A DNA stretch of 64,000 nucleotides from Octadecabacter dasysiphoniae (GCF_021532615.1 NZ_JAKGAQ010000001.1:620001-684000), one strand, 5' to 3'. Numbered from the stretch's first letter, positions 1 through 8,398 are shown. The notes: a model not told the origin generated them from the letters alone. Translations and numbers: made by a program.

Positions 1-60
1 CGCACGGCGGCGATGCGCCTGCAAGGATTGCGCGACCCCGAGAGCCTGCGCGCATTTTAG
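1..60 (+). CDS. 3' end of an unidentified gene entering from the left edge
   Basis: Frame 1 from the window edge is open for 19 codons and ends with TAG at 58-60; the visible tail reads RLQGLRDPESLRAF. Its stop overlaps by four bases the stop (TAA, 57-59 on the minus strand) of the convergent DMT transporter, the same arrangement seen at several other convergent pairs in this window. The fragment is too short for a family assignment, and it could be a chance open frame. Confidence 0.4.
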   Translation, partial: RTAAMRLQGLRDPESLRAF

Positions 61-920
61 CGGCGCGATAGCGCGAGCGACGCAATGCCGGTGGTGAAAA
101 TCACGGCGAGGCCAACAAAGCTGACCCAATCGGGCCAATCCGAAAAGACCAGATAGCCCAGCATCGTCGCAGGGATCAGCTGCGTGTAGATGAGGGGGGC
201 AATCACGCTGGAAGGCGTTGTTTTACTGAGCGTCACGAGCAAAAGGTTGCCAAACGCAGACCCCATGGCGCTGATCGCGATGAGGCCCAATCCGGCCCAT
301 GTTATGGCGTCTGGCAACGCTGCCAGCCCGAAGGGTGCAAGGATAATGCCGCCAAGGACCAGTTGTGAAATCAGCAACAATCGGGGACGATAAAGGGGGG
401 CGATCCAGCGGGTCGCCACGACATAACAGCCGTGAAAAACACCCGCGAGAAGGGCGAACACCATGCCCAGCGTCGCACCAAAGCCCGGTTGCACCACAAG
501 CAGGACACCAACAAAGCTGAGCGCCAGAAGCACGGCGCGGACCAGTGTGATGCGTTCTTTGAGCAGCAGTGCGGACAGCGCAAAGGCGACAATTGGCCCG
601 ATAAAGAATGCCCCAAACGTGTTTGCGACAGGTTCGGTGCGCAGGGCCGTCAGGATCAGACAAATGCCCGCCATGATCAGGATCGCGCGCAGCCATACGC
701 GTGGGTCGCGCAGGGCGGGGGTATCGGCCCGTGATAGCCCGCAAAACGGCAACAACACGAGGGCCGCCAGTGCAAAGCGTGTCCATGCGGTGAAAATCGG
801 GCTAACGCCACTTTGGGACAGGACTTTGGCTGCGACGTCCCCGCCGACAATCAACGTCATTGAAATCAACATGATCACGCCGACGCGCCACAATGGAACG
901 GCGCGGGCTTCGGTGGTCAT
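57..920 (-). CDS. DMT-superfamily (EamA) transporter
   Basis: A 287-residue polytopic inner-membrane protein with about ten hydrophobic segments arranged as two EamA repeats (roughly residues 15-145 and 155-285), the standard drug/metabolite transporter size and layout. The first repeat carries the charged loop typical of the family and ends in a LLLKERIT motif; the protein stops in SRR. The start codon overlaps the stop of the small upstream gene as TAATG, so the two are probably translationally coupled. The substrate cannot be inferred; EamA carriers export metabolites, amino acids or drugs. It is one of three EamA genes in the window. Confidence 0.9.
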   Translation of the reverse strand: MTTEARAVPLWRVGVIMLISMTLIVGGDVAAKVLSQSGVSPIFTAWTRFALAALVLLPFCGLSRADTPALRDPRVWLRAILIMAGICLILTALRTEPVANTFGAFFIGPIVAFALSALLLKERITLVRAVLLALSFVGVLLVVQPGFGATLGMVFALLAGVFHGCYVVATRWIAPLYRPRLLLISQLVLGGIILAPFGLAALPDAITWAGLGLIAISAMGSAFGNLLLVTLSKTTPSSVIAPLIYTQLIPATMLGYLVFSDWPDWVSFVGLAVIFTTGIASLALSRR

Positions 921-1111
921 TACTTGGTTTTCACAAGACGGGCCGCTTTGGCCGCTGCCATGATTTCTTCTGCAATTTCCTCGGCTTCTTCGGGGAGGAA
1001 ATCCATCGGAATTTCAATGCCGTCGCCTTCGATGAACAGGCGGACCTGACCCAAATCGGTGGGACCGATCTGAAGGTTGGCTTCGATATCGCGTTGGTCG
1101 TTAATACCCAT
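920..1111 (-). CDS. Small conserved acidic protein (DUF6324-like)
   Basis: A 63-residue protein starting MGINDQRDIEANLQIGPTD and ending in AAKAARLVKTK. I chose the ATG at 1111 because AAAGGACG sits at the right distance upstream of it; longer starts lack such a site. The C-terminal third is a predicted helix rich in Glu and Ala (EEAEEIAEEI). It resembles the small DUF6324 proteins annotated in Rhodobacteraceae, a memory-based match rather than a search result. No signal peptide or membrane segment is present. It is cotranscribed with, and overlaps by one base, the EamA transporter gene. Function unknown. Confidence 0.7.
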   Translation of the reverse strand: MGINDQRDIEANLQIGPTDLGQVRLFIEGDGIEIPMDFLPEEAEEIAEEIMAAAKAARLVKTK

Positions 1112-1192
1112 GAAAGACGTCCTTTGGATGTGTGCCCTTGATGTACCCTTGGGCCGTATTGATTGGCAAGGCGAGAGGGGTAGTCTGGTGCA

Positions 1193-1675
1193 ATGAAACA
1201 GATAACGATTCGCCCTGCCGTGGCGACAGATGCAGATTGGATTGTGGCACAACACAGTGACCTTTACGCACGCGATGACGGGTTTGACGACACGTTTGCA
1301 GTGCTGGTGGCCGATATTGTCGCAGAGTTTTTTGATCAGCATGACGGCGAAAAAGAACGCGGTTGGATCGCGGAAATGGACGGTCAGAGGGTGGGCTGCA
1401 TTTTCTGTGTCAGAGTTACCGAAACCACGGCCAAACTGCGGCTGTTTTTACTGTCGCCACAGGCGCGGGGGCAGGGTTTGGGCCAACAATTACTGGCGAC
1501 ATGCACTGATTTTGCGCGCGATACCGGATATACAGATATGGTGTTGTGGACCCATGCCAGCCACACGGCGGCCTGTGCGTTATACGCGCGGTCAGGCTGG
1601 ACGTTGCAAAGCGAGAAAAACGTACGCTCCTTTGGGTGCGATTTGATTGAGCAATCCTGGACGCGGCCCCTCTAA
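1193..1675 (+). CDS. GNAT-family N-acetyltransferase
   Basis: A 160-residue single-domain GNAT enzyme, which transfers acetyl from acetyl-CoA to an amine. The acetyl-CoA pyrophosphate-binding motif A is visible as LLSPQARGQGLGQQLL near residues 85-100, followed by the family's helix and by a C-terminal YARSGW motif near residue 137. The N-terminal part is MarR-GNAT-like (WIVAQHSDLYARDDGF), where it often follows a MarR domain, but here no such domain is fused. The gene lies alone just upstream of tRNA-His. The substrate is unknown. Confidence 0.88.
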   Translation: MKQITIRPAVATDADWIVAQHSDLYARDDGFDDTFAVLVADIVAEFFDQHDGEKERGWIAEMDGQRVGCIFCVRVTETTAKLRLFLLSPQARGQGLGQQLLATCTDFARDTGYTDMVLWTHASHTAACALYARSGWTLQSEKNVRSFGCDLIEQSWTRPL

Positions 1676-1680
1676 TCCAC

Positions 1681-1709
1681 TTGCAATCATGTGCGAGGCT
1701 GGCTAAATC
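1681..1709 (+). promoter_or_regulatory. Probable sigma-70 promoter of tRNA-His
   Basis: TTGCAA (1681-1686) and TAAATC (1704-1709) are separated by exactly 17 bases, and the tRNA begins 9 bases after the -10 element. The match is by eye only; the -10 is imperfect. Confidence 0.45.
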
Positions 1710-1718
1710 GGCGATGTT

Positions 1719-1795
1719 GCCGCCTTAGCTCAGTTGGTTAGAGCACTGGTTTGTGGAACCAGGGGTCCCCCGTTCAAGCCGGGGAGGCGGTACCA
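1719..1795 (+). tRNA. tRNA-His (GTG)
   Basis: A complete 77-base cloverleaf. Acceptor strands are 1719-1725 (GCCGCCT) and 1785-1791 (AGGCGGT), the anticodon stem CTGGT/ACCAG carries anticodon GTG at 1753-1755, the T arm is CCCCG-TTCAAGC-CGGGG, and CCA is encoded at 1793-1795. The discriminator is A73 and the first pair is G1:U72; the base before G1 is T, so there is no genome-encoded G-1 facing a C73 as in most bacteria. That form is known from a group of alphaproteobacteria whose histidyl-tRNA synthetase changed its recognition rules. A T-rich stretch (1801-1814) after the gene may end transcription. Confidence 0.97.
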
Positions 1796-1837
1796 CTCCC
1801 CCCTTTTTATTTTTGCTGCGGCGTGGGATCAGGTCTT

Positions 1838-2854
1838 ATGGCGTTGGCAGTGACCCTTTTGATTTCGATTGTCGGTGTGGGGGTGTTTTATGCGCTGGCC
1901 TTGCCGCTGCCGTGGTTGTTGGGCCCGCTGCTGGGCTGTTTGATCGCCGCGCTGTTTGGTGTGCGGTTGCAGGGCGCGCCGCGATCCAGCCAAGTTATGC
2001 GCACGATTTTGGGGGTCGCCGTGGGGGCGACCATCACGCCTGCGTTGTTTGCGCAGTTGGGTACGTTGATCTGGACGCTGGCATTGGTGCCGCTGTTGGT
2101 CATTTGCGTGGGCGCGGTGGGATATCCGCTGTTTCGCAAAGGGTTCGGGTTTGATCATCCGACGGCGTTTTATGCGTCCATGCCCGGCGGTTTGCAGGAT
2201 ATGTTGTTGTTTGGCGAAGAGGCGGGCGGCGATGTGCGCGCGCTGTCCCTGATTCACGCGACGCGCGTTTTGATTGTGGTCATGGTTTTGCCGTTCGTTT
2301 TCGCGTTCTTTTATAACGTCGATCTGAACCAACCCGCGGGCGAGCCGTTTACATCCGTTCCACCAATCGAACTGTTGATCCTCGCGGTGGCAGGCATCGC
2401 CGGATGGCGGATTGCGAAATTTGTTGGATTGTTTGGCGCGTCGTTGTTGGGGCCCTTGTTTCTGACCGCCGCATTGTCGCTGGGGGATGTTATTCACCAC
2501 CGCCCCCCCGCCGAGGCGATTGCAGCGGCGCAATTTTTCATCGGGTTCACCATTGGGGTGAAATACACTGGCATTTCTTGGCGCGAATTGCGCATTGATG
2601 TGACCGCAGGGGTGATATTTTCCGTGCTTAGTCTGATCGTCGGGGCAATCTTTGCGGCTGTGATCATCCGCCTTGGCTGGTTGCCGTTCACCGAAGCGGT
2701 GCTTGCGTTTTCCCCCGGTGGGCAGGCGGAAATGGCGATTGTTGCGCTGGTGGCGGGGGCGGATGCGGCTGTGGTGGTCGCCCATCATCTGGTGCGGATC
2801 GTGTTTGTGATCATGGGCGCGCCATTGGTCGATCGTTGGTTTGGTAGCACGTGA
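1838..2854 (+). CDS. AbrB-family membrane protein (PF05145 type)
   Basis: A 338-residue integral membrane protein of the family databases call AbrB or 'ammonia monooxygenase', although it has nothing to do with the Bacillus regulator AbrB. Each half of the protein contains a TIGR03082-like duplication; the signature PGGLQDMLLFGEEAGGD lies near residues 116-132, followed by SLIHATRV, and the second half repeats a related FSPGGQAEMAI motif. About ten hydrophobic segments are visible. The open frame runs back into the tRNA-His gene, so the first plausible start is the ATG at 1838. The biochemical role is not established; transport has been proposed for relatives. Confidence 0.85.
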   Translation: MALAVTLLISIVGVGVFYALALPLPWLLGPLLGCLIAALFGVRLQGAPRSSQVMRTILGVAVGATITPALFAQLGTLIWTLALVPLLVICVGAVGYPLFRKGFGFDHPTAFYASMPGGLQDMLLFGEEAGGDVRALSLIHATRVLIVVMVLPFVFAFFYNVDLNQPAGEPFTSVPPIELLILAVAGIAGWRIAKFVGLFGASLLGPLFLTAALSLGDVIHHRPPAEAIAAAQFFIGFTIGVKYTGISWRELRIDVTAGVIFSVLSLIVGAIFAAVIIRLGWLPFTEAVLAFSPGGQAEMAIVALVAGADAAVVVAHHLVRIVFVIMGAPLVDRWFGST

Positions 2855-2885
2855 CACGGCTGCCAGACTGCCCTAAGACGCGCCC

Positions 2886-3920
2886 ATGACCGCTAGAACA
2901 GTAACCTTTGAAATTTCGGAAAACCCCGCACCGCGTTTGGATAAGGCGCTGGCGCGCGATGTGCCGATTGATGCATCCCTCAGCCGATCCCGCATGGCGC
3001 GGCTGTTGGCGGATGGTGCGGTGACGGTGAATGGCATCGTTGTGACCGACCCGCGCGCAAAACCGCGGATGGGCGACGCGGTTGAGATTACGGTTGAGAT
3101 TGCGGATGACTACCACGTCGCGGCCGAGGATATCCCGCTGGATGTCGTGTTCGAAGACGATGATCTGATCGTCATCAACAAGCCCACAGGCATGGTCGTG
3201 CATCCGGCCCCCGGCACGCCCGGTGGGACATTGGTGAATGCGTTGTTGCATCATTGCGGGGATGCCTTGTCTGGTGTGGGTGGGGAAAAACGCCCCGGGA
3301 TCGTGCACCGTATCGATAAAGAAACCAGTGGTTTGCTGGTCGTCGCGAAGACGGACCGCGCCCATCACGGGCTTGCTGCCCAGTTTGAGGCGCATACGGT
3401 TGAACGCCATTACCGCGCCATTTGTTACGGTGTGCCCGACAGCAATGATCCGCGTGTGCGCGGCATTAAGGGGGCATCGTTTGAACCCGGCAATATCCTG
3501 AAACTGCAAACGCAACTGGCGCGCCATAAACATGACCGTCAGAAACAGGCCGTGGTTTGGCACAATGGCCGACATGCGGTGACGCGGGCGCGGATTGTGC
3601 AGCCACTCGGCACGCCCGGCGTAGCGGCGTTGTTGGATTGCTGGCTGGAAACCGGGCGCACCCATCAAATTCGGGTGCATTTGACCCATGCGGGCCACGG
3701 GTTGATCGGCGATCCAACATATGGGGGGCGGCGTAAACTGTCTGAAAAGGCGGTGGGCGAAGCAGGGCGGTTGGCGGCCTATACGTTCCCGCGTCAGGCG
3801 TTGCATGCGGCGACATTGGGCTTTGAACACCCCGTTTCGAAAGACATGATGCGGTTCGAGGCCCCGATGCCCGCCGATATGACGGACCTGATCGCCGCAT
3901 TGGGCGGCGCAGAGGGCTGA
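2886..3920 (+). CDS. RluA-family 23S rRNA pseudouridine synthase (RluD-like)
   Basis: Converts specific uridines of 23S rRNA to pseudouridine. The 344-residue protein has an N-terminal S4 RNA-binding domain (about residues 17-80) and a catalytic domain with the family motif HRIDKETSGLL at 141-151, in which Asp144 is the expected nucleophile. Later motifs GRTHQIRVHL and LIGDPTYGG are also intact. Length and domain order match RluD rather than the shorter RluA. It is located immediately upstream of rpoH on the same strand but separated from it by a 200-base gap with its own promoter. RluC cannot be excluded as the nearest E. coli homologue. Confidence 0.92.
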   Translation: MTARTVTFEISENPAPRLDKALARDVPIDASLSRSRMARLLADGAVTVNGIVVTDPRAKPRMGDAVEITVEIADDYHVAAEDIPLDVVFEDDDLIVINKPTGMVVHPAPGTPGGTLVNALLHHCGDALSGVGGEKRPGIVHRIDKETSGLLVVAKTDRAHHGLAAQFEAHTVERHYRAICYGVPDSNDPRVRGIKGASFEPGNILKLQTQLARHKHDRQKQAVVWHNGRHAVTRARIVQPLGTPGVAALLDCWLETGRTHQIRVHLTHAGHGLIGDPTYGGRRKLSEKAVGEAGRLAAYTFPRQALHAATLGFEHPVSKDMMRFEAPMPADMTDLIAALGGAEG

Positions 3921-4015
3921 AATATGCGGTCCCATGTGCGTGAACGCGCAGACACATATCTTTACGCCGCTTAATCCTTCCTTAAATGTAATTGACGAAA
4001 ACTGAACCGATCAGT

Positions 4016-4043
4016 CTTGAAACAGGGGGAAATGCCCCCATAT
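4016..4043 (+). promoter_or_regulatory. Heat-shock (sigma-32 type) promoter of rpoH
   Basis: CTTGAAA (4016-4022), a 13-base spacer, then CCCCATAT (4036-4043). This agrees almost perfectly with the sigma-32 consensus (CTTGAAA, 11-16 bases, CCCCATNT). It lies about 85 bases upstream of the rpoH start. A 5-bp inverted repeat (GGGGG-AAATG-CCCCC, 4025-4039) overlaps the -10. A possible housekeeping -35 TTGACG is at 3992-3997. Autoregulation of rpoH by RpoH is documented in Caulobacter, which makes the reading plausible. Confidence 0.75.
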
Positions 4044-4127
4044 TGATGTTAAGGTCATAAACATGCCGTAACGGGTGTTGGCCAATATGCTGCCGATCAA
4101 CGGGGCATTCAGGAGAGGGAGAGACAC

Positions 4128-5024
4128 ATGTCATCTTACACAAATTTACCGGCCCCATCGCCGGAACAAGGTCTGAACCGCTACATGCAGGACATCCGCA
4201 AGTTCCCGATGTTGGAACCGGATGAAGAATACATGCTTGCCAAACGCTGGGTCGACCATGAGGACACCGATGCCGCGCATAAGATGGTAACATCGCACCT
4301 GCGTCTGGCCGCAAAAATCGCCATGGGCTATCGCGGCTACGGGTTGCCACAGGCCGAGGTTATTTCCGAGGCGAATGTGGGCCTGATGCAAGCTGTCAAA
4401 CGCTTTGACCCTGAAAAGGGCTTTCGCCTTGCGACCTATGCGATGTGGTGGATTCGTGCGTCTATTCAGGAATACGTGCTGCGCAGTTGGTCGATGGTGA
4501 AGCTGGGCACAACGTCCGCGCAGAAAAAGCTGTTTTTCAACCTGCGCAAAGCCAAGAACCGTATTGGTGCGCTGGAAGAGGGCGATCTGCGCCCCGAGAA
4601 CGTAGAGCGCATCGCAAATGATCTGGGCGTGACCGAGGACGAAGTGATTTCCATGAACCGCCGGATGTCTGGCGGGGATGCGTCCCTGAATGCCACCGTC
4701 GGGTCTGAGGGCGAAGGTACGATGCAGTGGCAGGATTGGCTTGAGGATGAATCCGCTGACCAAGCGGGGGATTACGAAGCCAAGGATGAGCTGGAAAGCC
4801 GCCGCGAGCTTTTGGCCGAAGCTATGAGTGTGCTGAATGACCGTGAAAAGGACATTTTGATGCAACGCCGTTTGGCGGAAAAGACCGTGACGCTTGAGGA
4901 TTTGAGCGGGCAGTATTCTGTCAGCCGCGAACGCATCCGCCAGATCGAAGTGCGCGCGTTCGAGAAGCTGCAAAAGAAGATGCAGACCCTCGCCAAAGAA
5001 AAAGGCATGTTGGCCACGGCCTAA
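4128..5024 (+). CDS. rpoH: RNA polymerase heat-shock sigma factor RpoH
   Basis: Directs RNA polymerase to heat-shock promoters. The 298-residue protein has region 2 (about 50-120, with RLATYAMWWIRASIQEYVLR) and a C-terminal region 4 helix-turn-helix (SRERIRQIEVRAFEKL near 265-280). The RpoH box QKKLFFNLR at 132-140 separates it from RpoD and RpoS. The ATG at 4128 is preceded by GGAGAGGGAGA, a strong ribosome-binding site. The gene is monocistronic: own promoter upstream and a strong terminator downstream. Many roseobacters have two RpoH paralogues; which of the two this is cannot be told from the window. Confidence 0.97.
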   Translation: MSSYTNLPAPSPEQGLNRYMQDIRKFPMLEPDEEYMLAKRWVDHEDTDAAHKMVTSHLRLAAKIAMGYRGYGLPQAEVISEANVGLMQAVKRFDPEKGFRLATYAMWWIRASIQEYVLRSWSMVKLGTTSAQKKLFFNLRKAKNRIGALEEGDLRPENVERIANDLGVTEDEVISMNRRMSGGDASLNATVGSEGEGTMQWQDWLEDESADQAGDYEAKDELESRRELLAEAMSVLNDREKDILMQRRLAEKTVTLEDLSGQYSVSRERIRQIEVRAFEKLQKKMQTLAKEKGMLATA

Positions 5025-5041
5025 AAGCCTGCAACAACAAG

Positions 5042-5070
5042 GGCGCTGACCGAAAGGTCAGCGCCTTTTT
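5042..5070 (+). terminator. Rho-independent terminator of rpoH
   Basis: A perfect 10-bp stem GGCGCTGACC/GGTCAGCGCC closes a GAAA tetraloop (5052-5055) and is followed by TTTTT at 5066-5070, 18 bases after the rpoH stop. Confidence 0.95.
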
Positions 5071-5100
5071 CTTTGGGATAGGCACGCATGAGGGGGCGAT

Positions 5101-6075
5101 ATGGGCAAAATCATCAAATGGGCGATCTTGGGCGCAGGTAATTTTGCGCGCGAACATATGGGCCCCGCGATCCATGCGGCGTCTGGTGCGCAGCTGGTCG
5201 CACTGGGTACATCATCAGTGCAAAAAGCTGAACCGTTTCAGGCCTTTGCGCCGAATTTGCGCGTGCACGCCACATATGATGATGTGCTGGCGGACGAAGA
5301 TGTTGATGTGGTCTACATTCCGCTGCCCAACCATCTGCATATTGAATGGGCCAGCCGCGCGTTGCGGGCCGGTAAACATGTGCTGGTCGAAAAACCGGTC
5401 GGGATGACGGCGGCGCAGATTGACCCGTTGATCGCGTTGCGCGATGAAACCGGATTGATGTGCACAGAAGCCTATATGATCGCGCACCACCCGCAGTGGC
5501 ACCGCGTGCGCGAAATGCTGGAAAGCGGCGCGATTGGCACGTTGCGCCATGTCGATGGCATTTTCACCTACAACAATCCCGATCTTGCGAACGTGCGTTT
5601 TGATGCGGCCAAGGGCGGTGGCGGGTTGCCTGACATTGGCGTTTACACCATCGGATCGACGCGGTTGGTGACGGGGCAAGACCCTGTTGCGATCACTCAT
5701 GCGGATATTGATTACATCGATGGCGTGGACATCACCGCACGTGTTTCCGCGCGATTTGAAGGGTTTACTGCCCATTGGGTGACGTCGATGAACACGCACC
5801 TGACCCAGTCCATGACGTTTTTGGGCAGCGACGGGCGTATTCGTGTGTCGGCGCCGTTCAACGCGGGCAGCTACGGCGAAGCACAGGTAGAGTTGATCCA
5901 AAGCGACGGATCGATCCGTGTGGAACGCTGGCCGCAAGAAGCGCAATATGTGAACCAGGTTGAGGCGTTCAGCGCATCGGTGCGCGACGGGGTCCCCTAT
6001 GCGTGGTCACTGGAAGACGCGCGCGCGACGCAAGCTGTCATTGATGCGGTTTATGAGGCTGGCCCGCCGCGCTAA
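5101..6075 (+). CDS. Gfo/Idh/MocA-family NAD(P)-dependent oxidoreductase
   Basis: A 324-residue two-domain dehydrogenase. The N-terminal Rossmann fold opens with WAILGAGNFAREH (residues 8-20, dinucleotide loop G-x-G-x-x-A) and contains the family signature HVLVEKPVGM near residues 97-106, in which Lys of EKP is the usual catalytic lysine. The C-terminal alpha/beta domain starts near residue 125 and has the GGGGLPDIGVYTI segment, with Asp and the following residues at the expected active site. Relatives oxidise sugars, inositols or dihydrodiols; substrate unknown. A small DUF4389 gene follows after 25 bases on the same strand. Confidence 0.9.
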   Translation: MGKIIKWAILGAGNFAREHMGPAIHAASGAQLVALGTSSVQKAEPFQAFAPNLRVHATYDDVLADEDVDVVYIPLPNHLHIEWASRALRAGKHVLVEKPVGMTAAQIDPLIALRDETGLMCTEAYMIAHHPQWHRVREMLESGAIGTLRHVDGIFTYNNPDLANVRFDAAKGGGGLPDIGVYTIGSTRLVTGQDPVAITHADIDYIDGVDITARVSARFEGFTAHWVTSMNTHLTQSMTFLGSDGRIRVSAPFNAGSYGEAQVELIQSDGSIRVERWPQEAQYVNQVEAFSASVRDGVPYAWSLEDARATQAVIDAVYEAGPPR

Positions 6076-6100
6076 ACTGCCCCAAGCAAGGAGAATCGCT

Positions 6101-6415
6101 ATGGCCGATCCGCATGAATTTGACGACGTAATGCCCGAAAACACGGCCAAACGTGAACCCGAAGTTCCGGTTGAGGAAAATCTGTTCACGCGCCTTGTTT
6201 ATATGATCATCATCGCGTTCATGATCAGTTTTGCGAGCACGATTATTGGCGTGTTGGCCGTGATCCAGTTTATCATCATGTTGGCCAGCCAGAAGCAGCC
6301 CAATGAGCGTTTGGCAGAGCTTGGCACGGATGTTGGTATTTGGGTCGCAAAGGCCACGCGGTATCAGACTGCGGCGTCAGAGGTTAAACCCTGGCCGTGG
6401 ACCGAGCTTGATTAA
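6101..6415 (+). CDS. DUF4389 membrane protein
   Basis: A 104-residue protein with one or two hydrophobic segments (about residues 30-65: LVYMIIIAFMISFASTIIG and the following VLAVIQFIIMLAS), then a polar C-terminal tail ending in PWPWTELD. The pattern LFTRLVYMI...QFIIMLAS...N matches DUF4389. The ATG at 6101 is preceded by AAGGAG at 6088-6093, which decides the start against longer in-frame options overlapping the upstream gene. Function of the family is unknown. Confidence 0.85.
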   Translation: MADPHEFDDVMPENTAKREPEVPVEENLFTRLVYMIIIAFMISFASTIIGVLAVIQFIIMLASQKQPNERLAELGTDVGIWVAKATRYQTAASEVKPWPWTELD

Positions 6416-6475
6416 CGAGATTTCTTCGCAGAGGTGAGGCGAGACGATCTTACGATCGGCCCCTCTGCGGGGGGG

Positions 6476-6501
6476 GCGCAAAACCCCAAGAGGTTTTGCG
6501 C
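6476..6501. terminator. Hairpin between convergent genes, probable bidirectional terminator
   Basis: A perfect 10-bp stem GCGCAAAACC/GGTTTTGCGC with loop CCAAGA lies in the gap between the DUF4389 gene and the convergent oligopeptidase gene. A wider inverted repeat, CGCAGAGG (6427-6434) with CCTCTGCG, precedes it. There is no external T-run; the A4/T4 tract is inside the stem. See the finding on similar hairpins at 55152 and 57322. Confidence 0.55.
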
Positions 6502-6517
6502 GTCTGCGTCCGAAAGA

Positions 6518-8332
6518 TCAGTCTTCCATCGCTTCGAGTTCGTCGATCATGCCTTCGATCATGCCCAGACCTTTGGCCCAGAAGGAGGGATCGGATGCAT
6601 CCAGCCCGAATGGGGCCAGAAGTTCACTGTGGTGCTTTGATCCGCCTGCCTTGAGCATGTCGAAGTATTTGTCTTTGAAATCATCGCCCATGTCTTCATA
6701 GACCGCATAAAGCGCGTTCACGAGGCCATCGCCGAAGGCATAGGCGTAGACGTAAAACGGTGAATGGACGAAGTGGGGGATGTAGGCCCAGAACGTTTCA
6801 TAACCGTCCATAAAGTTGAACACGGGGCCCAAGGATTCGCCCTGCACGGACATCCAGAGCGCATTGATATCATCCGGCGTGAGTTCGCCATTTGCGCGCG
6901 CGGCGTGCAGTTTACATTCAAAGTCATAGAACGCGATCTGGCGCACAACGGTGTTGATCATATCCTCAACCTTGCCGGCCAGCAGAACTTTGCGCTCCTT
7001 TTGATCTTTCGCCTGATCCAGCAGCTTGCGGAAGGTGAGCATTTCACCAAACACAGACGCAGTTTCGGCGAGTGTCAGCGGCGTCGATGACAGAAGTTCG
7101 CCCTGCTCGGCCGCCAGAACCTGATGCACGCCGTGGCCGAGTTCGTGAGCCAAGGTCATGACATCGCGGGGTTTTCCCAGATAGTTGAGCATGACGTAGG
7201 GGTGAACGGTCGTGACCGTTGGATGCGCAAATGCACCCGGTGCCTTGCCCTCTTTGACGCCCGCGTCGATCCAGCCATCGGTGAAGAATGGCTTGGCGAT
7301 TTCGGCCATGCGGGGGTCAAAGGCGGCATAGGCATCCATGACGGTGGTTTCGGCTTCGTCCCACGACACAGTGCGGTCAGCCTCCATCGGGAGGGGGGCG
7401 TTGCGATCCCAGACTTCCATTTTATCAAGGCCCATCCATTTGGCCTTAAGCGCATAATAGCGGTGGCTGAGGCGTGGATAGGCATCGACCACGGCATTGC
7501 GCAGGGCGTCGACCACCTCGGCCTCGACGTGGTTTGAAAGGTGCCGACCTGCTTGGGGCGACGGCATCCCGCGCCAACGGTCTTCAATCGCCTTTTCCTT
7601 GGCGAGGGTATTGTGAACACGCGCAAACAGCGTCGCGTTGACGCCCAGCACGCGGGCCATTTCGCGCACGCCGCTTTCGCGTTTGGCGCGGTCGGGGTGC
7701 GACATCAGATCGGCCACGCCCTCAAGCCCCATGTCTTCGCCGTCCACGGTAAATTTCAGGCCCGCGACTGTTTCATCGAACAGCTTGTTCCATGCGGACG
7801 CGCCGACAACGGACTGATCGTGCAGGAATTTTTCCAGCTCGTCAGACAGTTGGTAGGGTTTCATGGCGCGCATGCGGTCAAACACGGGTTTGTAGCGGGC
7901 AAGGTCTGCGTTGGCGGCCAAAAGCCCGTCCACATGCGCATCATCCATGCGGTTGAATTCAAGGCCATAAAAGACCAGCGGTGTGGTGTAATTGGTAATT
8001 TTGTCCTGCGCATTAGACATGAATTGCGCGCGTTCAGGGTCGGTTGTGTGCTGGTAGTACCGCAGACCGGCGTAAGACATCAGGCGGCCTGCAATCGTGT
8101 CGATTTGTTCATATCGCGTTACGGCCTTAAGCAGTCCGGCAGCATCCAGATCGGCAAGTTTGCCTTCGTAATCTGTGGCGAAGCTTTTGCATGCGTCCTC
8201 GAGCCAGCCCATATCACGGGTTAGTTCCGGCGCATCCGGGGCGGGGTACAGATCGCTGAGGTCCCATTCAGGAAGATCCCCAAAGGGAGAACCGGAGGTG
8301 GCGTTGGCGTCGAACGTGCGGGGGTCAGTCAT
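6518..8332 (-). CDS. pepF: M3-family oligoendopeptidase (PepF type)
   Basis: A cytosolic zinc metallopeptidase that cuts short peptides. The 604-residue protein carries the zinc-binding HELGH motif at 396-400 (context MTLAHELGHGVHQ) and the third ligand region LAETASVFGE near 418-427. The N-terminal helical part (about 30-200) matches the oligoendopeptidase F domain, which makes PepF more likely than the longer M3 enzymes Dcp or PrlC. Length is as expected for the pepF/M3 clade of alphaproteobacteria. It has no signal peptide. It is transcribed alone, with short gaps on both sides. Confidence 0.93.
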   Translation of the reverse strand: MTDPRTFDANATSGSPFGDLPEWDLSDLYPAPDAPELTRDMGWLEDACKSFATDYEGKLADLDAAGLLKAVTRYEQIDTIAGRLMSYAGLRYYQHTTDPERAQFMSNAQDKITNYTTPLVFYGLEFNRMDDAHVDGLLAANADLARYKPVFDRMRAMKPYQLSDELEKFLHDQSVVGASAWNKLFDETVAGLKFTVDGEDMGLEGVADLMSHPDRAKRESGVREMARVLGVNATLFARVHNTLAKEKAIEDRWRGMPSPQAGRHLSNHVEAEVVDALRNAVVDAYPRLSHRYYALKAKWMGLDKMEVWDRNAPLPMEADRTVSWDEAETTVMDAYAAFDPRMAEIAKPFFTDGWIDAGVKEGKAPGAFAHPTVTTVHPYVMLNYLGKPRDVMTLAHELGHGVHQVLAAEQGELLSSTPLTLAETASVFGEMLTFRKLLDQAKDQKERKVLLAGKVEDMINTVVRQIAFYDFECKLHAARANGELTPDDINALWMSVQGESLGPVFNFMDGYETFWAYIPHFVHSPFYVYAYAFGDGLVNALYAVYEDMGDDFKDKYFDMLKAGGSKHHSELLAPFGLDASDPSFWAKGLGMIEGMIDELEAMED

Positions 8333-8398
8333 GAAAGCCTCATTGTTGGTTTTGTCTTATGTAGGAGCGCGGGGCGGGCTTGGCTAGGCGGGCCGTCA

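Noticed and set aside
1751..1837. Extension of the AbrB-type gene into tRNA-His
   Set aside because: The open frame runs into the tRNA body; homology starts after ATG 1838.
1829..2857. A 342-codon frame antisense to the AbrB-type gene
   Set aside because: Composition is extreme (Gln, Arg, His) and the sense frame is a clear membrane protein.
2811..3935. A 374-codon frame antisense to the pseudouridine synthase gene
   Set aside because: The sense frame has complete RluA motifs; the antisense protein is Arg/His/Gln-rich and shows nothing recognisable.
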